Shown here one piece after another: positions 40,902 through 48,240 of a DNA stretch of 64,000 bases (within the stretch, counting starts at the first letter, position 1; every line of letters begins with the position of its first letter). Below the pieces are notes generated by a model. The model was not told the DNA's origin. It saw only the letters and a list, made by a program, of their open reading frames with translations, and did not search any database. The position numbers and the translations under genes are program-made. Source of the stretch: JALZKA01 sp963701205 (GTDB lineage: Bacteria > Actinomycetota > Thermoleophilia > Solirubrobacterales > 70-9); contig OY969575.1 of NCBI GenBank assembly GCA_963701205.1, positions 1,612,001-1,676,000 of the forward strand, written 5' to 3'.

Positions 40902-41914
40902 GCCCCGACGGCCTCCAGTTCGCCGGTCGTTCCGTGCGCGGCGGCGGCACCGTCGGCGTTCTCGCCCTCGAGGCGTTTGCCCGTCTTTGCCAGGAAGACG
41001 TCATCCAGCGTTGGCGCATGGATCTCCAAGTTTGCTACTTGGATACCCGCTGCATCGAGCGCGCGAACGACCTCGGCAAGCTGTTCGGTGCCGCCGTCAA
41101 GACGGACCGCCACCGCGCCCGGCGACGCGGCTGTTTCGCTGCCGAACCGGCTCAGTGTGTCGCGCATGCGGTCGCGTTCGCCCAGGTCGGTGGGAACTGC
41201 CTCGACCGTTGGTCTGCCGATCTCGCCCTTGAGCGCATCCGGCGCACCCTCGGCGACGATCCGGCCGTTGTCGATAATCGCGATTCGCTGGGCCAGCGCG
41301 TCGGCCTCCTCGAGGTACTGGGTGGTCAAAAAGACCGTGACGCCGTGCTGGCGGGCAAGACGGGTGACTTCATCCCACAGCGCGGTGCGGCTCTGGACGT
41401 CGAGGCCCGTTGTCGGCTCGTCGAGGAAGAGGATCCGAGGCTCATGAACGAGGGCCAGCGCCAGGTCAAGGCGGCGCTTCATCCCGCCCGAGTAGCCGCC
41501 AACGCGGCGATCCGCCGCATCGGACAGGCCAACGCGGTCAATCAGCTCCGTGCCGCGACGGCGGGCCTGCTCGCGGGGCAGCCCGTGCATGCCGGCCTGG
41601 AGGCGCATGTGCTCGTGCGCGGTCAGAAACGGGTCGAGGGCCGCCTCCTGGAGTGCGACGCCGATCGCGTCCCGAACCTCCGGGCCTTGCCGGACGACGT
41701 CGTAGCCGCTCACGCGGGCCGTCCCGGCGGTCGGGGGGAGGAGGGTCGTGAGCATGTGCACAGTCGTTGACTTGCCGGCGCCGTTCGGCCCTAGAAATCC
41801 GTAGATCTCGCCGGGGGCGACCGATAGATCGATCCCGTCGACCGCGCGCGGGCCCTTCTTGAACTGGCGAACCAGGCCTTCGACCTCGATCCCGTTGTCC
41901 TGCGCTTCCGCCAT
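40898..41914 (-). CDS. ABC transporter ATP-binding protein, DrrA type
   Basis: A 338-residue ATPase of the daunorubicin-resistance exporter type. Walker A is FLGPNGAGKSTTVHML, the signature is YSGGMKRRLDLALALVHEP, Walker B is RILFLDEPTTGLDVQSR, and the switch His lies in VTVFLTTQYLEEADAL. The C-terminal 100 residues form the DrrA-specific regulatory domain. GAGGA precedes ATG 41914. It heads the operon with two permeases and diverges from a MarR regulator by 64 bp, so substrate-responsive control is likely. Confidence 0.95.
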   Translation of the reverse strand: MAEAQDNGIEVEGLVRQFKKGPRAVDGIDLSVAPGEIYGFLGPNGAGKSTTVHMLTTLLPPTAGTARVSGYDVVRQGPEVRDAIGVALQEAALDPFLTAHEHMRLQAGMHGLPREQARRRGTELIDRVGLSDAADRRVGGYSGGMKRRLDLALALVHEPRILFLDEPTTGLDVQSRTALWDEVTRLARQHGVTVFLTTQYLEEADALAQRIAIIDNGRIVAEGAPDALKGEIGRPTVEAVPTDLGERDRMRDTLSRFGSETAASPGAVAVRLDGGTEQLAEVVRALDAAGIQVANLEIHAPTLDDVFLAKTGKRLEGENADGAAAAHGTTGELEAVGA

Positions 41915-41933
41915 TTAGGATTCCTCGCGATAC

Positions 41934-41946
41934 TTGAGAGCTTCAA
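41934..41946. promoter_or_regulatory. Candidate MarR operator in the ABC/marR divergent region
   Basis: TTGAGAGCTTCAA is a near-palindrome (TTGA/TCAA ends around AGCT) midway between the divergent starts at 41914 and 41979. MarR proteins usually bind such sites between their own gene and a divergent exporter. It is a weak call because only the ends and centre match. Confidence 0.3.
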
Positions 41947-41978
41947 CTATTGGCGACCTAGAGTACCATCGTCCAATC

Positions 41979-42452
41979 GTGAATTCCGCGAGTCCCGCAA
42001 CGAAGTCCGCCGAGCTAAACGCCTCCCTTGACCTCGCCGAATACGCCGAGGGGGTCGCGGGCGAGGCCTGGGTCCTGTTGGCGCGAATCATGCTCATGGA
42101 AGGGCGCCCCCGGATTCCCGCGATCGCGTCGGAACTCGACCTGAGCCCGCCGCAGGCCATCGTTTTACGACTGCTTGCCGAACCGCGCCCGATGGGCGAG
42201 CTGGCGACGGCGATGTTCTGCGACAACTCGAACATCACCGGCATCGTCGATCGACTGGAGGAGCGCGGACTTGTCGAGCGTCAGGCCGACGAACACGATC
42301 GGCGGGTCAAGCTGATCGCCGCCACCGCGGCGGGACGGAAGCTCCGCGACCGGTTCAATCGCCGCCTCGCGACCCCGCCAGCGATGATCGCCGACATTCC
42401 CGAAGCGGATCTGCGGCAGCTTCGCGACATCCTGCGTCGCGCGACGTCCTAG
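41979..42452 (+). CDS. MarR-family transcriptional regulator
   Basis: A 157-residue winged-helix regulator. IPAIASELDLSPPQAIVLRL and MGELATAMFCDNSNITGIVD form the HTH; RLEERGLVERQADEHDRRVK is the DNA-contacting wing with the family DxRxxxxxLT-type segment. GTG 41979 gives the normal length. Divergent position next to a drug-type ABC exporter suggests that it represses that operon and is released by an exported compound. Confidence 0.92.
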   Translation: MNSASPATKSAELNASLDLAEYAEGVAGEAWVLLARIMLMEGRPRIPAIASELDLSPPQAIVLRLLAEPRPMGELATAMFCDNSNITGIVDRLEERGLVERQADEHDRRVKLIAATAAGRKLRDRFNRRLATPPAMIADIPEADLRQLRDILRRATS

Positions 42453-42549
42453 GTAGCGCCTGACTTTCGGCCTTCATGCCGCGTTCTCTGTCTGGAAGGT
42501 GCCGACCGGCGCCAACGAGAGTGAGGCTTGGTGTCAATAATGGGGCGGT

Positions 42550-43896
42550 ATGCAGCCCGAGAGTCCGATGGCGTTGAGGTCGATGCTCGCACGCGTGCGG
42601 TTCGAGTCGGATTCTCGCTTGGCCAGACGCGCCGCCCGCGGAGACGAAGCGGCCTTCGCCGTCATCTTCGAGCGGTTCCATCAGGAGATCTACCGGTACT
42701 GCCGCGCGATTCTCGACAACCCCGACGAAGCCGAGGACGCGTTGCAGAACACAATGGCTCGCGCACTTCGAGCCCTGCCGGGAGAATCGCGGGAGATCGC
42801 GCTGAAGCCCTGGCTCTATCGCGTGGCCCACAACGAGTCCATCTCGATCATCCGCGCCCGCAAACACACTGCCGAAGTTGCCAGCGATCCAACTCCCTTC
42901 CATCCGGGTGCCGATCTCGAGTTCGAATCAAAGGAGCGATTGCAGGCGTTAGTCGAGGATTTGGGGGCGCTGCCCGATCGGCTTCGGGGTGCATTGGTGA
43001 TGCGCGAGCTTTCCGGGCTCAGTCACGAGCAGATCGCATTGGCATTGTCAGTTTCTGTAGGAGCTGCGAAGCAGGCCGTTTACGAGGCGCGGGTCGCGCT
43101 TCAGGCACTCGAACAGGGTCGCAAGATGCCGTGTAGTGATATTCGCGTCGCGATCTCCGACGGGGATGGCCGCGTACTTCGCGGTCGCGCCGTGCGTGCC
43201 CATTTGCGTTCATGCGTGGAGTGTTCGGAGTTTCGGACCGCGATCACCGCCAGGCGCGACGAGTTCCAGCTCGTAGCTCCACCGCTTTCGGCCGTCGCGG
43301 CTATAGGTCTCCTCAAGGGCCTGATGGGTGGCAATGTCGCCAAGGTTGGCGTTGGCGGCGCGGCTCTTGCCGCAGGCGGGGCGACGGGCATGTCCGTTGG
43401 GGTCAAGGCGATGGGAGTGGTTCTGGCAGGCGGTGCGCTCGGAATCGGGCTGAACGCCGACGGGCAGGTGGGCAAGGACGCCCGAACTGCAGCCACAGCC
43501 GAGGCCCCTGCCGCCGTCGAGGACGCGGACCTTGCCGGCGAACGCCTGAGCGAAGCGGGTGTGGTCGGGAAATCCAAGCAGCGAGGACACTCGATCTCCG
43601 CTGATCGCCCAGGGCTGCGCGCGAAGCGGGGCAACGGGCGGGCCGGCGGCCGCGCGCGCCCAGAACATCCGTCCAGCCGCGGAGGTAAAGGAGGGGCGAC
43701 GTCACGGTCCGCAGGCGGGACACCTCCCGCAACGCCGAAACCGGGCACAGGTCGTCCCGCTTCGGCGCCTGGGAGTGTGGTCGCGGAAAGTCGCTCGGGC
43801 GGTCGCGCGAGTTCGCCGACGCCCGGAAAACCGTCCGCGGGGCATGGTCCTCCCGCGCATGCCAGTTCAGGCCTAAGCGGCAAGGCGCCGAAGTAA
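42550..43896 (+). CDS. ECF-type sigma factor fused to zinc-finger, hydrophobic stretch and basic tail (B)
   Basis: A 448-residue fusion with the same plan as the 31650 gene. Region 2 is EAAFAVIFERFHQEIYRYCR with NPDEAEDALQNTMARALRAL; region 4 is LSGLSHEQIALALSVSVGAA. CSDIRVAISD and HLRSCVEC (HxxxCxxC) make an anti-sigma-like zinc finger near 195-225. A Gly/Ala-rich hydrophobic segment (VGVKAMGVVLAGGALGIGLN) follows near 280-305, and a long Gly/Ser/Arg/Pro tail. If the segment spans the membrane the tail is outside. It is followed by a small secreted Cys protein, a possible target or partner. Confidence 0.88.
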   Translation: MQPESPMALRSMLARVRFESDSRLARRAARGDEAAFAVIFERFHQEIYRYCRAILDNPDEAEDALQNTMARALRALPGESREIALKPWLYRVAHNESISIIRARKHTAEVASDPTPFHPGADLEFESKERLQALVEDLGALPDRLRGALVMRELSGLSHEQIALALSVSVGAAKQAVYEARVALQALEQGRKMPCSDIRVAISDGDGRVLRGRAVRAHLRSCVECSEFRTAITARRDEFQLVAPPLSAVAAIGLLKGLMGGNVAKVGVGGAALAAGGATGMSVGVKAMGVVLAGGALGIGLNADGQVGKDARTAATAEAPAAVEDADLAGERLSEAGVVGKSKQRGHSISADRPGLRAKRGNGRAGGRARPEHPSSRGGKGGATSRSAGGTPPATPKPGTGRPASAPGSVVAESRSGGRASSPTPGKPSAGHGPPAHASSGLSGKAPK

Positions 43897-43963
43897 CTCC
43901 TGACTCTCGATGCTTATGAGCGTTCTTACCGAGAGAACCGTTGACACCACCGGAAGGAACTCA

Positions 43964-44341
43964 ATGAAGAAACTGATTGCAACCGTGATGGCGTGCGCTG
44001 GCCTGGCGCTCGTAGCGGCCCCCGTGGCCCCTGCGGCTGACGGCAACGGCGGCAGGAGCGCCGCGGCCAAGGAATGCGCGAAAATGAAGAAGGCCGACAA
44101 GGCTGCGTTTCGTGCCACCTACGGCAAGCACGCGATGCGCTCGTGCGTCAAGGGCGACCCTGTAGACACGGCTGAGACCACGCCTGCAGAGTTCAAGAAC
44201 GCGGCGAAGGCGTGCCGGGCAGAGCGTGCGGACGACCCCGATGCGTTCCAGGAGAAGTACGGAGCCAATCGGAACAAGCGCAATGCCTTTGGCAAGTGCG
44301 TTTCGTCGGCGGTCAAAGCTGACGAGGAGTCAACTTCGTAG
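43964..44341 (+). CDS. Small secreted four-cysteine protein
   Basis: A 125-residue protein with a clear signal peptide (MKKLIATVMACAGLALVAAP, cut probably after APAA-AD). The mature part is Lys/Ala/Asp-rich with four cysteines (AAKECAKMKK, AMRSCVKG, AAKACRAERA, AFGKCVSS) that could form two disulfides in pairs of similar motifs, an internal duplication. ATG 43964 is preceded by GGAAGGAA. It follows sigma factor B by 67 bp and may be in its regulon. No known family. Confidence 0.75.
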   Translation: MKKLIATVMACAGLALVAAPVAPAADGNGGRSAAAKECAKMKKADKAAFRATYGKHAMRSCVKGDPVDTAETTPAEFKNAAKACRAERADDPDAFQEKYGANRNKRNAFGKCVSSAVKADEESTS

Positions 44342-44370
44342 AAAGTCTCGTACTCATCTAGGGTTGCGGC

Positions 44371-44820
44371 GTGCCGATTCGCGCCGCCACCCTGGATGAT
44401 CTGCTAGCGCTCCAGCCGCTGCTCCGCGCCTACTGCGATTTCTACGATGCGAATCCCTCCGACGACGGGCTGCTGGCGATGGCACGCGGCGCAATCGAGT
44501 TGCCCGACGATGAGGCGTTCATTCTTGCGGCGACCGCCGACGACGGCGACGAGCCGATCGGCTTCGCCGCATGTTGGTGGAAGTGGTCCAGTCTGAATGG
44601 CGCCAGGATTCTCTTTCTCGACGACCTCTATGTCGCTCCGGACCATCGTGGCGCGGGCCACGCCGACGCCCTGATCGCGGCGATCGCCGAGCGCGGCCGG
44701 GCTGGCGGCGCGCCGGTCGTGGCCTGGTTGACCCAAGAGACGAACAAGCGCGCCCGTGCCGTCTATGACCGGGTCGGGGGTACGTTCGAGCCGCTTTTGG
44801 AATACGAGCTGAAGCTTTGA
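44371..44820 (+). CDS. GNAT-family N-acetyltransferase
   Basis: A 149-residue GNAT. The N-terminal IRAATLDDLLALQPLLRAYC is typical; ILFLDDLYVAPDHRGAGHAD followed by ALIAAIAERGRA is strand 4 and the acetyl-CoA-binding motif A (HRGAGHA); WLTQETNKRARAVYDRVGGT is motif B. It starts with GTG 44371. Substrate unknown; single-domain members often modify small amines or antibiotics. Confidence 0.92.
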   Translation: MPIRAATLDDLLALQPLLRAYCDFYDANPSDDGLLAMARGAIELPDDEAFILAATADDGDEPIGFAACWWKWSSLNGARILFLDDLYVAPDHRGAGHADALIAAIAERGRAGGAPVVAWLTQETNKRARAVYDRVGGTFEPLLEYELKL

Positions 44821-44836
44821 GTCAGCGGGCGACCGG

Positions 44837-45871
44837 CTAGCGCGAGTCCTCGAGACGCGAGCCCCGAGCGATGGGCGCCGTCTCCGCCGGTTTGCGACGA
44901 GTGATGGCCAAGACGTGAATCGTGCCAATCGCAAGCACAACGAGCCACGCATATCCCGTACCGGCAACTCCGAATCCAGCCGCGAGCAGAATCGGCGCGG
45001 GCCCAATCAGGAATCGCCTGATCACGGCGCCGCGATCCGGGTCCTCGCCCGCGCGTCCGGTATGGCGCAGCAGCACCGCCCACTCGCCAGGCGTCCGGCC
45101 CTGCCAGATCAGCGGCACGGCCAGCATCAGCGTCAGGCCCGGGAGCCAGACAAGCGTGGCCGCGCGCAAAAACTCGGCCCGGGCGGACTCGGACTCAAAT
45201 AACTGACCCCTTGTGACCTCAAGGAGCAACCCGGCCATCGCCAGCAGAAAGAGTCCCAGGGTGAGCACTGCGGCGGCGTTGCAGGCGGCGGCGAGGAACC
45301 GTCTGGCGGCGGTGACCGGCTGGCGGAGACCCGGATCCTTGAGGGTGAGTTGGCCGGGGACGAGGCGCAGAAGGGGCGCGCAGGCGGCGCCAATTGCGGC
45401 GCCGGTCGTGTTCGTGATCAGGTCCGTGGTCGAGAAGTAGCGGTAGGCGCATGGGTAGAGCCCCCAGTTGCCGGTCAGCTGCGTCATCTCGATCAGCAAC
45501 GAAACACCAAGGCCGATGGCAACCGTGGCGCCGAAGCCCTTGCGCATCAGGTGGCGGGCGAAGAATCCGAGCGGAACAAACAGGAAGACGTTCAGGACTA
45601 GGTCCTGGAAGTCGGTGTTGCCGAGGATCGCGCCCCAGCCGCCGAGCGCGCGCTCGCCTCGAAACTCGTCGATCAAGTAGAGCGGGCTGACGTGTGCATC
45701 GGCCTGGTAGAGCGTGCAGAAGTCGGGGGTTACGGGCCGTAGCGGCAGGATGACGGAGAACGCCAGCCCGACCAGATATAGGCCTGCGGCCGCGACCAGG
45801 AACAGGTGACCGGCGCCCACGGCGCCGCGGCGGCGGTACTGCACTGCCACGTACGGCAGCGTGGCGGCCAA
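44837..45871 (-). CDS. VanZ-like membrane protein
   Basis: A polytopic protein of about 344 residues. DLVLNVFLFVPLGFFARHLM, LGVSLLIEMTQL and YFSTTDLITNTTGAAIGAAC are the core VanZ motifs (N-x3-F-x2-G, E-x2-Q and D-x2-N-N/T-x-G). Two more membrane pairs follow, with an RDD-like part. TTG 45871 is the first standard start, but the frame stays open and hydrophobic for some 18 codons upstream (LGPLYLAIAIFPLLALAA) with no ATG/GTG, so the true start may be a rarer codon further up. The cellular role of VanZ proteins is unclear; some affect glycopeptide or lipoglycopeptide susceptibility. Confidence 0.85.
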   Translation of the reverse strand: MAATLPYVAVQYRRRGAVGAGHLFLVAAAGLYLVGLAFSVILPLRPVTPDFCTLYQADAHVSPLYLIDEFRGERALGGWGAILGNTDFQDLVLNVFLFVPLGFFARHLMRKGFGATVAIGLGVSLLIEMTQLTGNWGLYPCAYRYFSTTDLITNTTGAAIGAACAPLLRLVPGQLTLKDPGLRQPVTAARRFLAAACNAAAVLTLGLFLLAMAGLLLEVTRGQLFESESARAEFLRAATLVWLPGLTLMLAVPLIWQGRTPGEWAVLLRHTGRAGEDPDRGAVIRRFLIGPAPILLAAGFGVAGTGYAWLVVLAIGTIHVLAITRRKPAETAPIARGSRLEDSR

Positions 45872-45935
45872 TGCAAGCAGGGGAAAGATGGCGATCGCCA
45901 GATAGAGAGGTCCGAGGCGGCCGATGGTGCTGTCC

Positions 45936-46859
45936 TCAGGCCGATGCGGTCGCGACGGCTTCCAGCGCGACGCCGTAGAGGATGTCGTGCTCCGAGACCT
46001 CGACCTCAGTGAGGCCGAAGGCGCGCATGACCTGGATCAGGATCACGATGCCGGCGACGATCGTGGGCGCCCGGCCGGGGTGAAGCCCCGGCACCTCGAG
46101 ACGTTCGGCCAGCGGCTTTGCGGCAAGCTCAGAGAACATGCGCTGCACTGCGTTGCGCGAAAGCGTGTAGCCGTGAACCTGGGTCGGGTCGTAGGGAATG
46201 AGCGCCTGGTCAATCGCCGCCAGCGAGGTGGGCGTGCCGGCGACCGCAATCCCGTGACTCGCGTGGGCGAAGTCCGACCCCTCAAGGGCAGCGTCGATCA
46301 GGTGCTGGACGTCGCCCGCCAAAGCCTCAAGCTCCGCGGCCTCAGCGGGGTCGTGCTGAACGTGGCGTTCGGTGTGGCGAACGGTTCCGGCCTGCAGCGA
46401 TGCTCGAAACGAGACCGCCTCGGCCTCGCCGATGATCAGCTCAGTCGAGCCGCCGCCGATGTCCACGACCAGCGTTTCGGCCTGCGACTTGCGGCCGTGC
46501 AGCGCCCCCAGGTAGGTCAAGCGCGCCTCCTCGGCGCCGTCGAGCGTGCGCGCATCAAGCGCAAAGCGTTCGCGAAGCTCGCCGATGAAGGCGCCACGAT
46601 TGTCGGCGTCGCGCACGGCCGAGGTCGCGACCGCCACGACCCGGTCAGCGTTGAGGTCGCCGGCCACCGTGACGTACTTGGCAACGGTCTCACAGACTTC
46701 CTCGATTGCCTCAGCGGCGAGCTGACCGGAAGTGTCAACGCCGCGGCCGAGTCGCGTCACCTTTGAGCGGCGCTCGAGCTCGCTCAGTTCATCGCCTTCG
46801 ACGTCCGCCACGAGCAGCCGCGTCGAGTTGGTACCCATGTCAATGACGGCAACGCGCAC
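45936..46859 (-). CDS. ppx: Ppx/GppA-type exopolyphosphatase
   Basis: A 307-residue actin-fold phosphatase that removes phosphate from polyphosphate or pppGpp. VAVIDMGTNSTRLLVADVEG is phosphate loop 1, VVAVATSAVRDADNRGAFIG the second block, LVVDIGGGSTELIIGEAEAV phosphate loop 2, and GIAVAGTPTSLAAI the adenosine-like motif. GTG 46859 gives the usual start; upstream codons up to the tRNA promoter are unlikely. The length matches short actinobacterial Ppx1-type enzymes. Confidence 0.93.
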   Translation of the reverse strand: MRVAVIDMGTNSTRLLVADVEGDELSELERRSKVTRLGRGVDTSGQLAAEAIEEVCETVAKYVTVAGDLNADRVVAVATSAVRDADNRGAFIGELRERFALDARTLDGAEEARLTYLGALHGRKSQAETLVVDIGGGSTELIIGEAEAVSFRASLQAGTVRHTERHVQHDPAEAAELEALAGDVQHLIDAALEGSDFAHASHGIAVAGTPTSLAAIDQALIPYDPTQVHGYTLSRNAVQRMFSELAAKPLAERLEVPGLHPGRAPTIVAGIVILIQVMRAFGLTEVEVSEHDILYGVALEAVATASA

Positions 46860-46957
46860 CGTCGAAGCGTAGTTGAGGGTCGCGAGCCCGTTGGCCAGAG
46901 GCTGCCGTGAACGCCCCGCTGCAGCCTCGGAGGCCACTGGCCAGGCACGAAATCGAG

Positions 46958-46966
46958 TGCTAACCT
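46958..46966 (+). promoter_or_regulatory. Extended -10 box for tRNA-fMet
   Basis: TGCTAACCT, an extended -10 (TGn plus TAACCT), ends 10 bp before the mature tRNA 5' end. No good -35 is seen, as is usual for extended -10 promoters. Confidence 0.4.
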
Positions 46967-46976
46967 GCAAGGACGC

Positions 46977-47050
<74 letters not shown>

Positions 47051-47053
47051 TAG

Positions 47054-47085
47054 GTGAAAGCCCGCTCTGTGAGCGGGGCTTTCAC
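47054..47085 (+). terminator. Hairpin after tRNA-fMet
   Basis: GTGAAAGCCCGCT pairs with AGCGGGGCTTTCAC (one bulged G) 3 bp after the tRNA. The U-tract is missing, but position and stability suggest it ends the tRNA transcript. Confidence 0.6.
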
Positions 47086-47174
47086 TATGAGCAAGCTGTC
47101 GGCAAGAGGTTGCATGTAGGTGGACCAGGGAACGTGCCACCTCCCGTCTTGGGCTGGCCACCTATCCTCGCCAG

Positions 47175-47438
47175 GTGGAATATCCCTCGATCAGGATCCG
47201 CGGGATCACGGTGGCCCAGTTCCCGAATCCGCCGCTGGTAGTCGCGTTTGTCGCGGCGCTGGCAAGCCGTCTCCTAGCCGACGGCGACCTGCACGATGGC
47301 GCCCGTGCCGTCTTCTATGTGGCGCTCACCGTCTGGGCCTGGGACGAGGCTTCCCGTGGCATCGACTGGTTTCGCCGCGCGCTCGGTGTGGTGGGCCTGG
47401 CTTACGTCGTCTACTCGGTTGCCCGCGCGCTGGGCTGA
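47175..47438 (+). CDS. Small membrane protein
   Basis: An 87-residue protein starting at GTG 47175. Two to three hydrophobic helices (PPLVVAFVAALASRLL, ARAVFYVALTVWAWDEAS, LGVVGLAYVVYSVARALG). I know similar short proteins only as conserved unknowns. It lies 13 bp before the truncated Nei/Fpg-like gene and may have formed an operon with it. Confidence 0.65.
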   Translation: MEYPSIRIRGITVAQFPNPPLVVAFVAALASRLLADGDLHDGARAVFYVALTVWAWDEASRGIDWFRRALGVVGLAYVVYSVARALG

Positions 47439-47451
47439 CTAGCCTGAACAG

Positions 47452-47565
47452 ATGGCTGAGGGCGACACGATCCTGCGGCTGGCCCGCCGAGTCGATCCCG
47501 CAATGACTGGCGCGGAGATCACAGCCCATGCGCCGGTCGGCACCGTAGTGACGGGCTCGCGGCTT
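47452..47565 (+). pseudogene. Truncated Fpg/Nei-family DNA glycosylase, N-terminal fragment
   Basis: MAEGDTILRLARRVDPAMTG followed by AEITAH is the start of the formamidopyrimidine/endonuclease VIII glycosylase family (PEGDT motif; the usual Pro2 is Ala here). After about 38 codons the similarity ends and the sequence is the 3' flank of an opposite-strand gene; the H2TH and zinc-finger parts, about 220 residues, are absent from the window. The gene is therefore cut, either by a genome rearrangement or by an assembly join. Confidence 0.6.
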
Positions 47566-47601
47566 CCTCACTCAAGGTGCTCCCAGGCCCTGGCGCCGTG
47601 G

Positions 47602-48048
47602 TCATCCGAGGCCCTTGGCCCGCAGGTCCTCCAGCGCCTCGTCGCTCTTTTCCAACCCTTCGAGACCCATGCCGTGAAGCACGCCGGGCGCCTTGGTGAA
47701 CTGGACGTCGCGGTAGTCGACGATCTCGATTGCGTTGCCCCACGGGTCCTGAAAGCGCAAGGAGCCCGATCCGGGGACGTCCATCCCGGCATCGCTCAGC
47801 GCCGCGCGGAGGCGCTCCTTATCGTCGACGACAAGGCCGAAGTGGCGGCTGTCGTCGGCGGGCTGTGAGCGCGGCTCACTCAGCGCCACGAACTGGTCGC
47901 CGAGGTCGATCCACGCCATTCCGGAGCGCCGGCCGCGCAGCTCGAGTTCGAAGAACCGCGACCACCACTCGATCGCGGCGTCGACGCTGTCGACCTCGAG
48001 CGCGACGTGGTTGACGCCCAGCGCCCGGACCTGGCCGCCTGTCGTCAC
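47602..48048 (-). CDS. VOC-family (glyoxalase-like) protein
   Basis: A 148-residue protein of the vicinal-oxygen-chelate fold. LGVNHVALEVDSVDAAIEWW and SRFFELELRGR are the first beta-alpha-beta unit with a metal-ligand His; DDSRHFGLVVDDKERLRAAL starts the second; FQDPWGNAIEIVDYRDVQF has the terminal DPxGNxxE with ligand Glu. It may act as a dioxygenase, lyase or resistance protein; the substrate cannot be deduced. GTG 48048 gives the correct N terminus. It ends just after the truncated glycosylase. Confidence 0.85.
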   Translation of the reverse strand: MTTGGQVRALGVNHVALEVDSVDAAIEWWSRFFELELRGRRSGMAWIDLGDQFVALSEPRSQPADDSRHFGLVVDDKERLRAALSDAGMDVPGSGSLRFQDPWGNAIEIVDYRDVQFTKAPGVLHGMGLEGLEKSDEALEDLRAKGLG

Positions 48049-48240
48049 GATCCCCGCAACGGTTGGTGAGGAAAGTAGCGCGGGATGTCGCGGTGGCGGC
48101 AGAAGTGCCACGCGACCGGAGTGTCGATCCGCACCCGCGCGGCGCCATCGTTCATCGCTTCCCACCTTACCCTTCGCCACCGCGTCAGTCGCCCGCGGGC
48201 GATGCTGGAGCCGCGGGCGTACTCGGACCCGGCTGGCGTC

